Part shown: positions 45,383 through 53,554 of the stretch, piece by piece
Layout of the letters: every line of letters starts with the position of its first letter
Position numbering within the stretch: position 1 is the first letter of the stretch
DNA from: an uncultured Clostridiaceae bacterium
GTDB taxonomy: Bacteria; Bacillota; Clostridia; Clostridiales; Clostridiaceae
Direction of reading: 5' to 3'
Length of the DNA stretch: 64,000 nucleotides
Assembly: GCA_946405135.1 (NCBI GenBank)
Contig: CAMJGD010000012.1
Location: 1-64,000, forward strand
The notes under the pieces: generated by a model
Seen by the model: the letters and a program-made list of their open reading frames with translations, nothing else
Told to the model about the DNA's origin: nothing
Databases searched by the model: none
Program-made: the position numbers and the translations under genes

Positions 45383-46183
45383 ATGAAAAAACTATTATCA
45401 ATAATATTATCAACTGTACTAGTATTAAGTTTCACCGCATGTAATGCAAAAAACTCAACAGGCTCAGCATCAAAAACCATAAAAGTAGGTGCATCACCAG
45501 TACCTCATAAGGAAATACTTGAACAGGCAAAACCTTTGCTTGAAAAGGAAGGTTATAAGCTAGAGATAGTGGAATTTACCGATTACGTTACACCTAATAC
45601 TGCCTTAGCTGAAAAAGATATTGATGCAAATTTCTTTCAGCATATACCATATTTAAATAAAACCGTAAAAGAAAAGGGATTAAATTTAGACTACACAGTA
45701 AAGGTACACATTGAACCTATGGGATTATATTCAAAGAAGATAAAAAAATTAGAGGAAATAAAGGATGGTGCTGAAATAGCTATACCTAATGATCCAAGCA
45801 ATGGTGCAAGAGCTTTAAAATTATTAGAGAAAAATAATCTAATAAAACTTAAAGACGGAGAACTTGTTACTCCTAAAGACATAACAGAAAATCCTAAAAA
45901 TCTAAAGATAACAGAGCTAGATGCTCCCCAGCTTCCAAGAGTATTAGATGATGTACAAGCTGCAGTTATAAACACTAATTTTGCTTTAGAGGCAAAATTA
46001 AATCCATTAAAGGATGCCATCATAATAGAATCAAAAGATTCACCTTATGCTAATGTAATTGCCGTAAGAAAAGATGAAAAAGATTCTGAGAAAATTAAAG
46101 CCTTGTCCAAAGCCTTAAATTCCCCAGAAATAAAAAAATATATAAATGAAAAATATAATGGAAGTATAATACCTGCATTTTAA
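45383..46183 (+). CDS. metQ: methionine-binding lipoprotein MetQ
   Basis: A 266-residue substrate-binding lipoprotein of the NlpA/MetQ family. The signal peptide ends in LSFTAC with the lipidated Cys at residue 20. The mature part has the family sequence KVGASPVPHKEILEQ. It delivers methionine to MetNI at the cell surface. GGAGGGG precedes the ATG. Confidence 0.96.
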   Translation: MKKLLSIILSTVLVLSFTACNAKNSTGSASKTIKVGASPVPHKEILEQAKPLLEKEGYKLEIVEFTDYVTPNTALAEKDIDANFFQHIPYLNKTVKEKGLNLDYTVKVHIEPMGLYSKKIKKLEEIKDGAEIAIPNDPSNGARALKLLEKNNLIKLKDGELVTPKDITENPKNLKITELDAPQLPRVLDDVQAAVINTNFALEAKLNPLKDAIIIESKDSPYANVIAVRKDEKDSEKIKALSKALNSPEIKKYINEKYNGSIIPAF

Positions 46184-46208
46184 AAAATAAATAAAAAAAT
46201 ATATAAAT

Positions 46209-46241
46209 TACACCCATAGATACTTCCATTCTATGGGTGTA
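46209..46241. terminator. convergent hairpin between metQ and yitT-like gene
   Basis: TACACCCATAG (46209-46219) pairs with CTATGGGTGTA (46231-46241). It lies 26 nt after metQ and 18 nt after the convergent gene. Neither strand has a long T run immediately after the stem, so termination strength is uncertain. Confidence 0.65.
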
Positions 46242-46258
46242 TCAAATAAAACATAGTT

Positions 46259-47116
46259 TTAAGCTATATCTTTAAATCCATCTCCCAAGGTCTCAAACAC
46301 TTCTGTTACATTTACAAAAGCATCTGGATCCACTTCTTTTATAAAATTTTTTATCTTTATAAATTCTTTGGTTCCCACTACTGTACACAAAACTTCAATT
46401 TCATTTTTTGTAAAAGCACCCTTGGCATAATAAGTAGTAGCTCCCCTGCCTAGTTTTTGCAATATAAATTGTTCAATAATTTCATTTTTAGTACTTATTA
46501 TCCTAACTTCCTTACAAGCATTTAATCCATCTATCATTCTGTCTATAACAAGTCCATTTAAAGTTACAGACATTAATGCATAAAGTCCCTGTTGGAATCC
46601 AAATGCAATACCTGCTAAAACCGTAACTGTAAGGTCTGAAATCAGAACTCCTCTTCCTAAATTTATATGAAAATACTTATTTAATATTTTAGCTATTATA
46701 TCTGTTCCTCCAGTAGAAGCATTTTTATTGAATATTATTCCCATACCTGCCCCTTGTATGAATATTCCAAAAAATAATTCCAAAAGAACGTCTCCAGTAA
46801 AAGGTTTAGTTACAGGGTATATCCATTCAAAAATCCAAATCACTCCTGATAGCAAAAAACTTGTATATATTGTTCTAGCACCAAAACTTGAACCTATTAT
46901 TAAAAATGCTACTATAAACAATATTATATTCATTATAAACATCCACGAACCTACAGGCATAAAAGGAACATAATGATTTATAACCATAGCTAGTCCATTT
47001 ACTCCCCCAGCTGCTATGTTATTAGGCATTAAGAAAAAGTATAATCCAATGGCAACAAGTATTACCCCAAAGGTTATAATTATGTAATCCTTAAACTCTT
47101 TTGCAACTTTATTCAT
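46259..47116 (-). CDS. YitT family membrane protein
   Basis: A 285-residue protein with five or six membrane helices in the first 200 residues (YitT/DUF161) and a soluble DUF2179 domain at the end (about 215-275). Function in the family is unknown. The ORF begins at 47122, but the Shine-Dalgarno GAGGGGG is only 1 nt from that ATG and 7 nt from the ATG at 47116, which is therefore preferred. It is monocistronic. Confidence 0.88.
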   Translation of the reverse strand: MNKVAKEFKDYIIITFGVILVAIGLYFFLMPNNIAAGGVNGLAMVINHYVPFMPVGSWMFIMNIILFIVAFLIIGSSFGARTIYTSFLLSGVIWIFEWIYPVTKPFTGDVLLELFFGIFIQGAGMGIIFNKNASTGGTDIIAKILNKYFHINLGRGVLISDLTVTVLAGIAFGFQQGLYALMSVTLNGLVIDRMIDGLNACKEVRIISTKNEIIEQFILQKLGRGATTYYAKGAFTKNEIEVLCTVVGTKEFIKIKNFIKEVDPDAFVNVTEVFETLGDGFKDIA

Positions 47117-47478
47117 TTTCATTCCCCCTCTTTGCTAAAATCCTCAGTAAACCTTTACATTTTTATGCATAATTATGTGTTTTTATACGACATAATTATA
47201 CATTAATAATTACAAATATTATTCTATAATGCCATAATAAAATAATATTTTTAGTATTTTTTTATTATAATTTAATTATATTATTAAAATCAAGGCTAGT
47301 CAAATTTTACTATCTCTAAAAACTTGCGTTAATCCCATTTAATACAAACTACTTGTTTTTTATTCTCCGCTAATACATTATCCTAATAATTTTTTCTATA
47401 TAGTATTAAGGCTCTTTCTTTGAATAAAAGAAGGAGCCTTAATTTAATATAATATATGTTACAAAATTTTTAACTATG
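47117..47478. other. AT-rich intergenic region with inverted repeat
   Basis: No ORF with a ribosome site. It contains an imperfect hairpin at 47406-47442 (TTAAGGCTC with GAGCCTTAA), probably the end of the ABC transcript to its right. Near 47165-47205 are two related half-palindromes around CATAATTAT that may belong to the promoter of the yitT-like gene. Confidence 0.45.
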
Positions 47479-48150
47479 TTACACCGCTTCATGTAAAATT
47501 CCATCTACTATAATAAAGTGTTTATGGCACTGCTTTGCTACATTAGGATCATGAGTTACAATAATTATAGTTTTCCCTTCCTGGTTTAACTTCTTTAATA
47601 TTTCCATTATTTCTTTCCCTGTGGCTTGGTCTAAAGCTCCTGTAGGCTCGTCTGCTAATATTATATCTCCATTACCCACTAAGGCCCTAGCTATAGCTAC
47701 CCTTTGCTTTTGTCCTCCAGATAATTTTGTAATTTTTGAATACATTTTATCTGCAATATTTAGTTTTTCCAAAGCTTCTTTTATAAGTTTTTTTCTCTCT
47801 TTTACTTTGGTTCCCCTATATCTTAAAGGCATTTCTACATTTTCATATACATTATATTCTTCAATAAGATTATACTCCTGAAATATAAAAGAAACAGTTT
47901 TATTGCGTATTTCTGCCATTTTATCTGCACTTCTTTCCTCTATAACTTCCCCATTTATATAAACCTTTCCCCTGCTTTGGCTATCCATAAGTCCTATAAT
48001 ATTTAAAAGAGTAGACTTTCCCGAACCTGAAGGTCCCATTATACTTATCATATCACCTTCATTTACTTCAAAATCCACATTTTTTAGTGCTTCTATAGAT
48101 GTACTTCCATCTATATAAACCTTTGTCACATTCTCCAATTTTAAAATCAA
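47479..48150 (-). CDS. ABC transporter ATPase (MacB/LolD-type)
   Basis: A 223-residue ATPase with Walker A GPSGSGKS (39-46), signature LSGGQKQ, Walker B IILADEP and H-loop THD. It starts at TTG (48150), 8 nt after GGGGG. It is the last gene of a three-gene minus-strand operon whose first two genes encode MacB-like half permeases, so it should power that heteromeric exporter. Confidence 0.92.
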   Translation of the reverse strand: MILKLENVTKVYIDGSTSIEALKNVDFEVNEGDMISIMGPSGSGKSTLLNIIGLMDSQSRGKVYINGEVIEERSADKMAEIRNKTVSFIFQEYNLIEEYNVYENVEMPLRYRGTKVKERKKLIKEALEKLNIADKMYSKITKLSGGQKQRVAIARALVGNGDIILADEPTGALDQATGKEIMEILKKLNQEGKTIIIVTHDPNVAKQCHKHFIIVDGILHEAV

Positions 48151-48169
48151 TTTAGTATCCCCCTTTTAC

Positions 48170-49291
48170 CTATTCATTTCTTATAAGTTCTGATGGATTT
48201 AGCTTTAATATTTTTATAAGCATAGGTATGGACAATACTACTATTAATAAAAATACTACTAGATTTAACATTAATATGTTCTTTACTCCTATTCGTTCAA
48301 AATTCCATCTCCATCCTAGCAATGAACTACTGCCTCTTAAAAAAATCAAAATATTTACTGCTATAAATGAAAGTATATAAACAAATAACATTTGGCGGAG
48401 CATATTTAAATAGATACTGATCTTTTTAGCTCCACAAGCCATCTTTATTCCTATGGCTTTTTTGCTTTTATTTATTATTAATATCATAAGGCTTATAAAC
48501 ACGCTTATTGAAAACACGAACATCCCCATAGAATATAAAGCCATATTTTTTGACTCTTTACTGATGTTATAGTTGCTATCAATCAGAGTCTCTTCTAAAT
48601 TTTTAATCCTTGTAGTTCCATAAGATTCTAATAATTTTCCCATGTAATCCCTGGTATCTAAATAACTATCTTTTGAAACTATATAAAACATATCTTCTCT
48701 CTTTGGTATACTGTCATCTATTAACAATATGTCATTATTAAGATCTCCACCTGAAGAGTATTCAGTAAAATCAGGTTGGTCTTTTTCTAAAAATCCTACT
48801 ATCTCATACTCATCATCAATAGCTTCACATTTAACCTTATCACCTAATTTATATTTTTCCCTAAAGTTATATCCAGCTAATGCCTGTTTTTTATTTCTAT
48901 CAAGGCTTATATTTCCTTCTGAGAGTTTTATATTAAATATGTCCAACATGTTTTGTCCAATAGCGGTATAATATGTTTCCGTAATTTCTTTTACTTCTAA
49001 GTCTTTATAATCAATTATGGAATATTTACTTCTGCTTTTAATGTCTTCAAGCATACTTAACTTTCCCAAAAAAACTTTTGTACTTATTTCTTCTGGAAAA
49101 TTAACTTCTACACTATAAATGTATTCTGGATTTTTAAATGCTTCTAACTTACCATAAGACTGCTTGCTATCTCTTAAACTTTCTAAAGCATTATAACCAC
49201 TATAGATACTTATGAAAAGCTGTAAAAACAGCAAAAAATATATTAGCTTTCTTCTTTTTATAGGTCTTAATATATCTTTAATCCAATTCAT
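48170..49291 (-). CDS. FtsX-like ABC transporter half permease
   Basis: A 373-residue MacB-type permease: N-terminal membrane helix after a positively charged stretch (IKDILRPIKRRKLIYF), an extracytoplasmic domain (about 40-240), and three membrane helices of an FtsX domain at the end, with the AIGIKMACGAKKISIYLNML loop. An ORF begins at 49300, but AGGTG fits the ATG at 49291. It lies just after the other half permease, which it resembles in layout but not closely in sequence. Confidence 0.86.
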   Translation of the reverse strand: MNWIKDILRPIKRRKLIYFLLFLQLFISIYSGYNALESLRDSKQSYGKLEAFKNPEYIYSVEVNFPEEISTKVFLGKLSMLEDIKSRSKYSIIDYKDLEVKEITETYYTAIGQNMLDIFNIKLSEGNISLDRNKKQALAGYNFREKYKLGDKVKCEAIDDEYEIVGFLEKDQPDFTEYSSGGDLNNDILLIDDSIPKREDMFYIVSKDSYLDTRDYMGKLLESYGTTRIKNLEETLIDSNYNISKESKNMALYSMGMFVFSISVFISLMILIINKSKKAIGIKMACGAKKISIYLNMLRQMLFVYILSFIAVNILIFLRGSSSLLGWRWNFERIGVKNILMLNLVVFLLIVVLSIPMLIKILKLNPSELIRNE

Positions 49292-49296
49292 AACTA

Positions 49297-50364
49297 TCAC
49301 CTATCCTTTAAGCTACTAGCTATATCTGTATTAACTGCCTTATATATGGGTACTATGGAAACCATGGAACTTATAGCTATAATGAGAATAAAAAGATATA
49401 AAAAGTCTTTTAAATTTATAGAAATCATAAAAGCAGATATATTATTAGAAAATTTTTTTATTACATAACTAACTATAAAGCTTATAATTCCGCAATATAA
49501 ACTTAGACTTAACAGTTCTTTGTATATATCCTGAAATATATGCTTTTTCTTTGCCCCAAAAGCTCTTTTTATAGCCAGTTCTTTTTTTCTATCAGCTATC
49601 CAAAAAGTAGATACACTTATTGTACTTATTAAACCTATTAATATTAAAGATATATATTCTTTTCCAAAGTCTAAGTCTTTTGCTAGGTTAGTCTTTCTTG
49701 TTACTTCTCTGGTATAAAAGTTTTCTTCATTAAATACTTTTTTCATATCCTCTTCATAACCATTGTAGTTCTTATTCTTCTTGTACAATATTATGGATCC
49801 TCCTGTATGGGTATCAGCCTTCTCTATAATTTTACATAAATCTTCTACTTTATCTATATATAGACTTATTGATGAATCAAGGATAGTTTTCATTCCTTTA
49901 ATGCCCATGGTTTCTCCTATATCATAGGTTTTTCCTAATATATTTACTTTTTCTTTAAAGCCATCTTTTAAGTTATTGCCTAGATATACTTTGTTAAATT
50001 CCCCTTCTTTTACTTCTCTTTTATCATATAGTATTATTTTAGGCTTTTTATCTTCTAAATAGCTTACTCTTAAGTCATAGATTATAGAATCAATTCCTAC
50101 GCGAAACTTAAAATCCATGTTATAGTTTTCTAAAAGCTTTGCTAGAGCCTCTTTATCTACTCTTTTACTGCCATCATTCCCCACCATAGTATATTCTATA
50201 ACGTTTTCTCTATCATAATAATTGTTTAGTATCTTAAAAATTTGAGAATTATACTTCATAGAAGAATAGGTCATAGACAAAAATATCATTTCAAAAGTTA
50301 TAATAAACATTAAAGTTCCTGTAATCAAAGGCCTTTTTTTTAATTGGTATAATACAGTTTTTAT
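49297..50364 (-). CDS. FtsX-like ABC transporter half permease; probable AUA start
   Basis: A 355-residue MacB-type permease with N-terminal helix, extracytoplasmic domain and three C-terminal FtsX helices (AIKRAFGAKKKHIFQDIYKE loop). The first conventional start (TTG at 50328) has no ribosome site and begins inside the basic segment before the first helix. Reading back, an ATA at 50364 lies 5 nt after GGGGGGG and adds KTVLYQLKKRPLI, the usual opening of such permeases. An in-frame stop lies shortly before the G run, so no other start codon is possible. Confidence 0.83.
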   Translation of the reverse strand: MKTVLYQLKKRPLITGTLMFIITFEMIFLSMTYSSMKYNSQIFKILNNYYDRENVIEYTMVGNDGSKRVDKEALAKLLENYNMDFKFRVGIDSIIYDLRVSYLEDKKPKIILYDKREVKEGEFNKVYLGNNLKDGFKEKVNILGKTYDIGETMGIKGMKTILDSSISLYIDKVEDLCKIIEKADTHTGGSIILYKKNKNYNGYEEDMKKVFNEENFYTREVTRKTNLAKDLDFGKEYISLILIGLISTISVSTFWIADRKKELAIKRAFGAKKKHIFQDIYKELLSLSLYCGIISFIVSYVIKKFSNNISAFMISINLKDFLYLFILIIAISSMVSIVPIYKAVNTDIASSLKDR

Positions 50365-50706
50365 ACTAACCCCCCCTAACTATTTATATAACAAAACTTT
50401 ATTAGATATAATATTATTCTCATAGCTTCATTTATCGCTTATAACTTAATGCTTGTCTAAGAAATATTTTTTTTGAAAAAGTGCTTATTTTTCTTTTAAG
50501 TTTGTCATCTCACTTATAACACCAATTGACACTTATATATGGAACATAATGAAATATATGGCATTATTTTTTATAATACCATTGCTACCTTTGTAAATCA
50601 ACCCATCTTATACATATGTTTACTTTTGTTGTAATTATTATAATTACATTGTTATATAATACTTTTAAAGGAACTATTTTTCATAAATTATCATGGAGAC
50701 AAGTAA

Positions 50707-50927
50707 GATAAAGATGCGGTAGCATTACTTAGAAAGTGTTTGATAAGAAGAAATTTATTTGAAGAAGGAACTAAAAAGCTATAATATGAACAGATAACTA
50801 GCCACAGTTTGTAATTTATAAATTCAGCGAATGCTGCGAGGAAATTGAAATAGAGCATGAGAGAATACCAGTAAAAATGCCAAATAAAAATTCACATGTA
50901 GAATCATTTCAGTTTATAAAAATATAG
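50707..50927 (+). pseudogene. decayed IS3-type transposase fragment
   Basis: The plus strand encodes pieces of an IS3/IS2-group integrase in more than one frame. First comes DKDAVALLRKCLIRRNLFEE, interrupted by stops, and then, in a shifted frame, CCEEIEIEHERIPVKMPNKN followed by SHVESF. The second piece matches the end of the integrase core (HERIPVK.PN.N.H.ESF). The DDE residues are not all present and no intact ORF or inverted repeats are visible. It is a remnant lying beside a tRNA gene. Confidence 0.7.
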
Positions 50928-50949
50928 CTCTAGGATATCCTAGAGCTAT
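50924..50949 (-). terminator. perfect palindrome, terminator of tRNA-Thr
   Basis: A 26-bp perfect palindrome (ATAGCTCTAGGAT and its complement) lies just after the 3' end of tRNA-Thr on the minus strand, followed by ATTTTTATA. It also overlaps the last bases of the transposase remnant. Confidence 0.7.
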
Positions 50950-50957
50950 TGAACCAC

Positions 50958-51033
50958 TGGTGCTCCCGGGCAGATTCGAACTGCCGACCTACTGATTACG
51001 AATCAGTTGCACTACCTGCTGTGCTACGAGAGC
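50958..51033 (-). tRNA. tRNA-Thr (CGU)
   Basis: Complete 76-nt cloverleaf on the minus strand with encoded CCA. The acceptor GCTCTCG pairs with CGGGAGC, the anticodon stem ACTGA/TCAGT encloses the loop TTCGTAA with anticodon CGU (Thr), and the T arm has GTTCGAAT. This decodes the rare ACG codon. Confidence 0.94.
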
Positions 51034-51481
51034 AAACACATATAACTAATTTTAATACAAGTAATACAAAAATTCAACCAATTCATGTGACTAGTAGACC
51101 CAGACGTTGCTCTTATGGTCTTACGGTAAATTAAGTACAGCTGACTTGTAATAATTATTTAACTTGTTCCTCTGTAAGTTTAATTAACATCTATTCCTTT
51201 GTTTGTTAAATCTATGATTTTCTCAAATACACTATCTTATGGTTTAATTTCTTTAGATTTGATATCAAAATTTATACAAATACTATACATAAAATTTTTT
51301 TCTTAACCACAATCCCCATAGAGGATTTTAAAAATAGCCATTATACAATTAAATATTTTATATTTAAATTTAAAATATCATAATACTTATTAATATCTAT
51401 TAAAAATAGTTATTACATTAAACTAGCTATGAATTACTAACTTTATCTATATAAATCATTGTTTTATTTGATGTTTTAGAC

Positions 51482-51498
51482 TTTGACTTTCTTTGACT
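51482..51498 (-). promoter_or_regulatory. CtsR operator upstream of hsp18
   Basis: On the minus strand AGTCAAA-GAA-AGTCAAA, which is the CtsR heptad repeat (A/GGTCAAA NAN A/GGTCAAA) with its 3-bp spacer. It lies 97 nt before the hsp18 start. No ctsR gene is in the window. Confidence 0.8.
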
Positions 51499-51594
51499 TT
51501 TGATTTACTATATACATGTAAGGTTAATAAAGGCTTATACTTATAAAGCAAAAGGAAATAATACATATAACAAATATTTAAGGAGGTTTTTTAT

Positions 51595-52038
51595 ATGTTT
51601 GAATTAGTTCCTTTTAGAAGAAATAACTTAAGAAAAAGAGATAACTATTTTAATGAGGTATTTAATAATTTTTTTGACGATGACTTCTTTAACAAGCCTT
51701 TCTCTGTGATGGAAAATCCTTTTAAAGTAGATTTAAAGGAAACAGAGGATAGTTATCTAGTAGAAGCAGACTTACCAGGAGTCAATAAAGAAGCTATAGA
51801 CTTAACCTACGACAATAATTACCTAACCATATCAGCTAAAAGAGATGATGTGATAGAAGAAAATAAAGAAAATTATGTTAGAAGAGAAAGACACTATGGA
51901 GAATTTAAAAGATGCTTCTATGTTGATAATGTAGATGAAAATAAAATACAAGCATCTTTTGAAAATGGAGTGTTAAAAATTGATTTGCCTAAACTAAACA
52001 AAGGCAAAGATTCTAGCAAAAAAATTGATATTCACTAA
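51595..52038 (+). CDS. hsp18: Hsp20/alpha-crystallin small heat shock protein
   Basis: A 147-residue small heat shock protein. It has an N-terminal arm with the FNNFFDDDFFNKPF stretch, an alpha-crystallin domain (about 42-140) with the conserved EADLPGVNKE and ENGVLKIDLPK, and a short C-terminal tail. It forms oligomers that hold unfolded proteins. AAGGAGG is 8 nt before the ATG. The CtsR box upstream suggests heat induction by release of CtsR. Confidence 0.94.
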   Translation: MFELVPFRRNNLRKRDNYFNEVFNNFFDDDFFNKPFSVMENPFKVDLKETEDSYLVEADLPGVNKEAIDLTYDNNYLTISAKRDDVIEENKENYVRRERHYGEFKRCFYVDNVDENKIQASFENGVLKIDLPKLNKGKDSSKKIDIH

Positions 52039-52094
52039 AATGTAAGCCACCAAATAACTTTAAAAGATTATATATATGAATCATCTCCCCCATA

Positions 52095-52132
52095 AAATCA
52101 GGGTCGAATATATTACTATTCGACCCTGATTT
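52095..52132. terminator. bidirectional terminator between hsp18 and dnaB
   Basis: A 16-bp perfect inverted repeat (52095-52110 and 52117-52132) with a 6-nt loop and a GC-rich core (CAGGGTCGAATA side). A and T runs flank it on both sides. It separates two converging genes. Confidence 0.9.
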
Positions 52133-52133
52133 A

Positions 52134-53465
52134 TTATTCTTGATGTATCACATCTAACCTTCCAAACTTACTATACTGACCTAACCAAGCAAGCTTAACT
52201 GTGCCTACCGGGCCATTTCTTTGTTTTGCTATAATACATTCAGCTACATTTTTATCTTCTGTTTCCTTGTTATAATACTCATCCCTGTATAAGAACATAA
52301 CTAAGTCAGCATCCTGTTCTATAGATCCAGATTCTCTAAGGTCTGATAACATAGGTCTATGATCTGATCTTTGTTCAGGAGCACGAGATAGCTGAGAAAG
52401 AGCTATTACTGGGCATTGCATCTCTTTTGCTAAAGCCTTTATAGATCTGGATATTTCAGATACCTCTTGCTGTCTACTCTCTCCGCTTCCAGACATAAGC
52501 TGGAGGTAGTCTACGACTATCATGTCTATACCATGCTCTAATTTTATTCTTCTGCATTTTGATCTCATTTCCATAACACTTATTCCTGCAGTATCATCTA
52601 TATATATTTGTGCAGCAGCTAAAGGACCTGATGCCTTAGCTATGCTTTCCCAATCTTCATCCTCTAGATTACCAGTTCTAAGCTTTAACATATCCACATT
52701 TGCTTCTGAACATAAAAGCTTATAGGCTAACTGTTCTTTAGACATTTCCAGAGAAAAGACAAGTACACTTTTACCTGCTCTAAGAGCTGCATTTTGAGCT
52801 ATATTTAAGGCAAATGTAGTTTTTCCCATAGAAGGTCTTGCAGCTATAAGAACCATATCTCCTTTTTGGAATCCTGAAGTTTTACTATCTAGTTCTGGAA
52901 ATCCTGAAGGAATACCTGTTATATCACCCTTATTATTAAACAATCTTTCAATTTCGATAAATCCTCTTTCAAGCACTGAACTAATAGATTCAAAATCACT
53001 GGTAGTTCTTTTTTCTGCAATATCAAATATTTTCTTTTCTGCAAAATCAATAACTACCTCTACATCATCCTGCTTATTGTAACTCTGCTCTATTATTTCA
53101 TTAGAAGCCCTTATTAATTTTCTGAGCATAGACTTCTGTTCCACAATGCTTATGTAAGACTGCAAGTTAGCTGTAGAAGGAACTGAACTGCTTATTTCTG
53201 TTATATAAGTAATCCCTCCTGCAGACTCCAGTTTATCCTTTGACCTTAAGTGTTCAATTAAGGTAACCATGTCTATAGGAATATCCTTTTGAAATAGTTC
53301 TACTATAGCTTCAAATATTACCTTATGGGAATCTTTATAAAAATCTTCAGTTTTTAAAACCTCTAAGGCCTGAGCAATAGATGTTTTATCTATTATCATT
53401 GAACCAATAACCGATTGCTCTGCTTCAACGTTTTGAGGTAAACTCCTCATAATAGGTGCATCCAT
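52134..53465 (-). CDS. dnaB: replicative DNA helicase
   Basis: A 443-residue hexameric helicase that unwinds DNA at the replication fork. The N-terminal DnaB domain covers about 1-110 and the RecA-like ATPase begins with Walker A ARPSMGKT (209-216). The later VVDYLQLM is Walker B, followed by DLRESGSIEQDAD. AGGAGAG is 7 nt before the ATG at 53465; an ORF start 2 codons earlier (TTG) is less well spaced. It follows lonC on the same strand after 89 nt. Confidence 0.97.
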   Translation of the reverse strand: MDAPIMRSLPQNVEAEQSVIGSMIIDKTSIAQALEVLKTEDFYKDSHKVIFEAIVELFQKDIPIDMVTLIEHLRSKDKLESAGGITYITEISSSVPSTANLQSYISIVEQKSMLRKLIRASNEIIEQSYNKQDDVEVVIDFAEKKIFDIAEKRTTSDFESISSVLERGFIEIERLFNNKGDITGIPSGFPELDSKTSGFQKGDMVLIAARPSMGKTTFALNIAQNAALRAGKSVLVFSLEMSKEQLAYKLLCSEANVDMLKLRTGNLEDEDWESIAKASGPLAAAQIYIDDTAGISVMEMRSKCRRIKLEHGIDMIVVDYLQLMSGSGESRQQEVSEISRSIKALAKEMQCPVIALSQLSRAPEQRSDHRPMLSDLRESGSIEQDADLVMFLYRDEYYNKETEDKNVAECIIAKQRNGPVGTVKLAWLGQYSKFGRLDVIHQE

Positions 53466-53554
53466 AGACAAACTCTCCTATAACGAATTTTAATTATATT
53501 AGCATAAGACTCCAACTTTGTAAAAAAGAAGGAGTCAATAAATAAATCAAAAAT

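Noticed and set aside
50949-51134. ORF of 61 codons on the plus strand (contains SRADSNCRPTDYESVALP)
   Set aside because: It is the antisense translation of tRNA-Thr, a well-known false ORF pattern.
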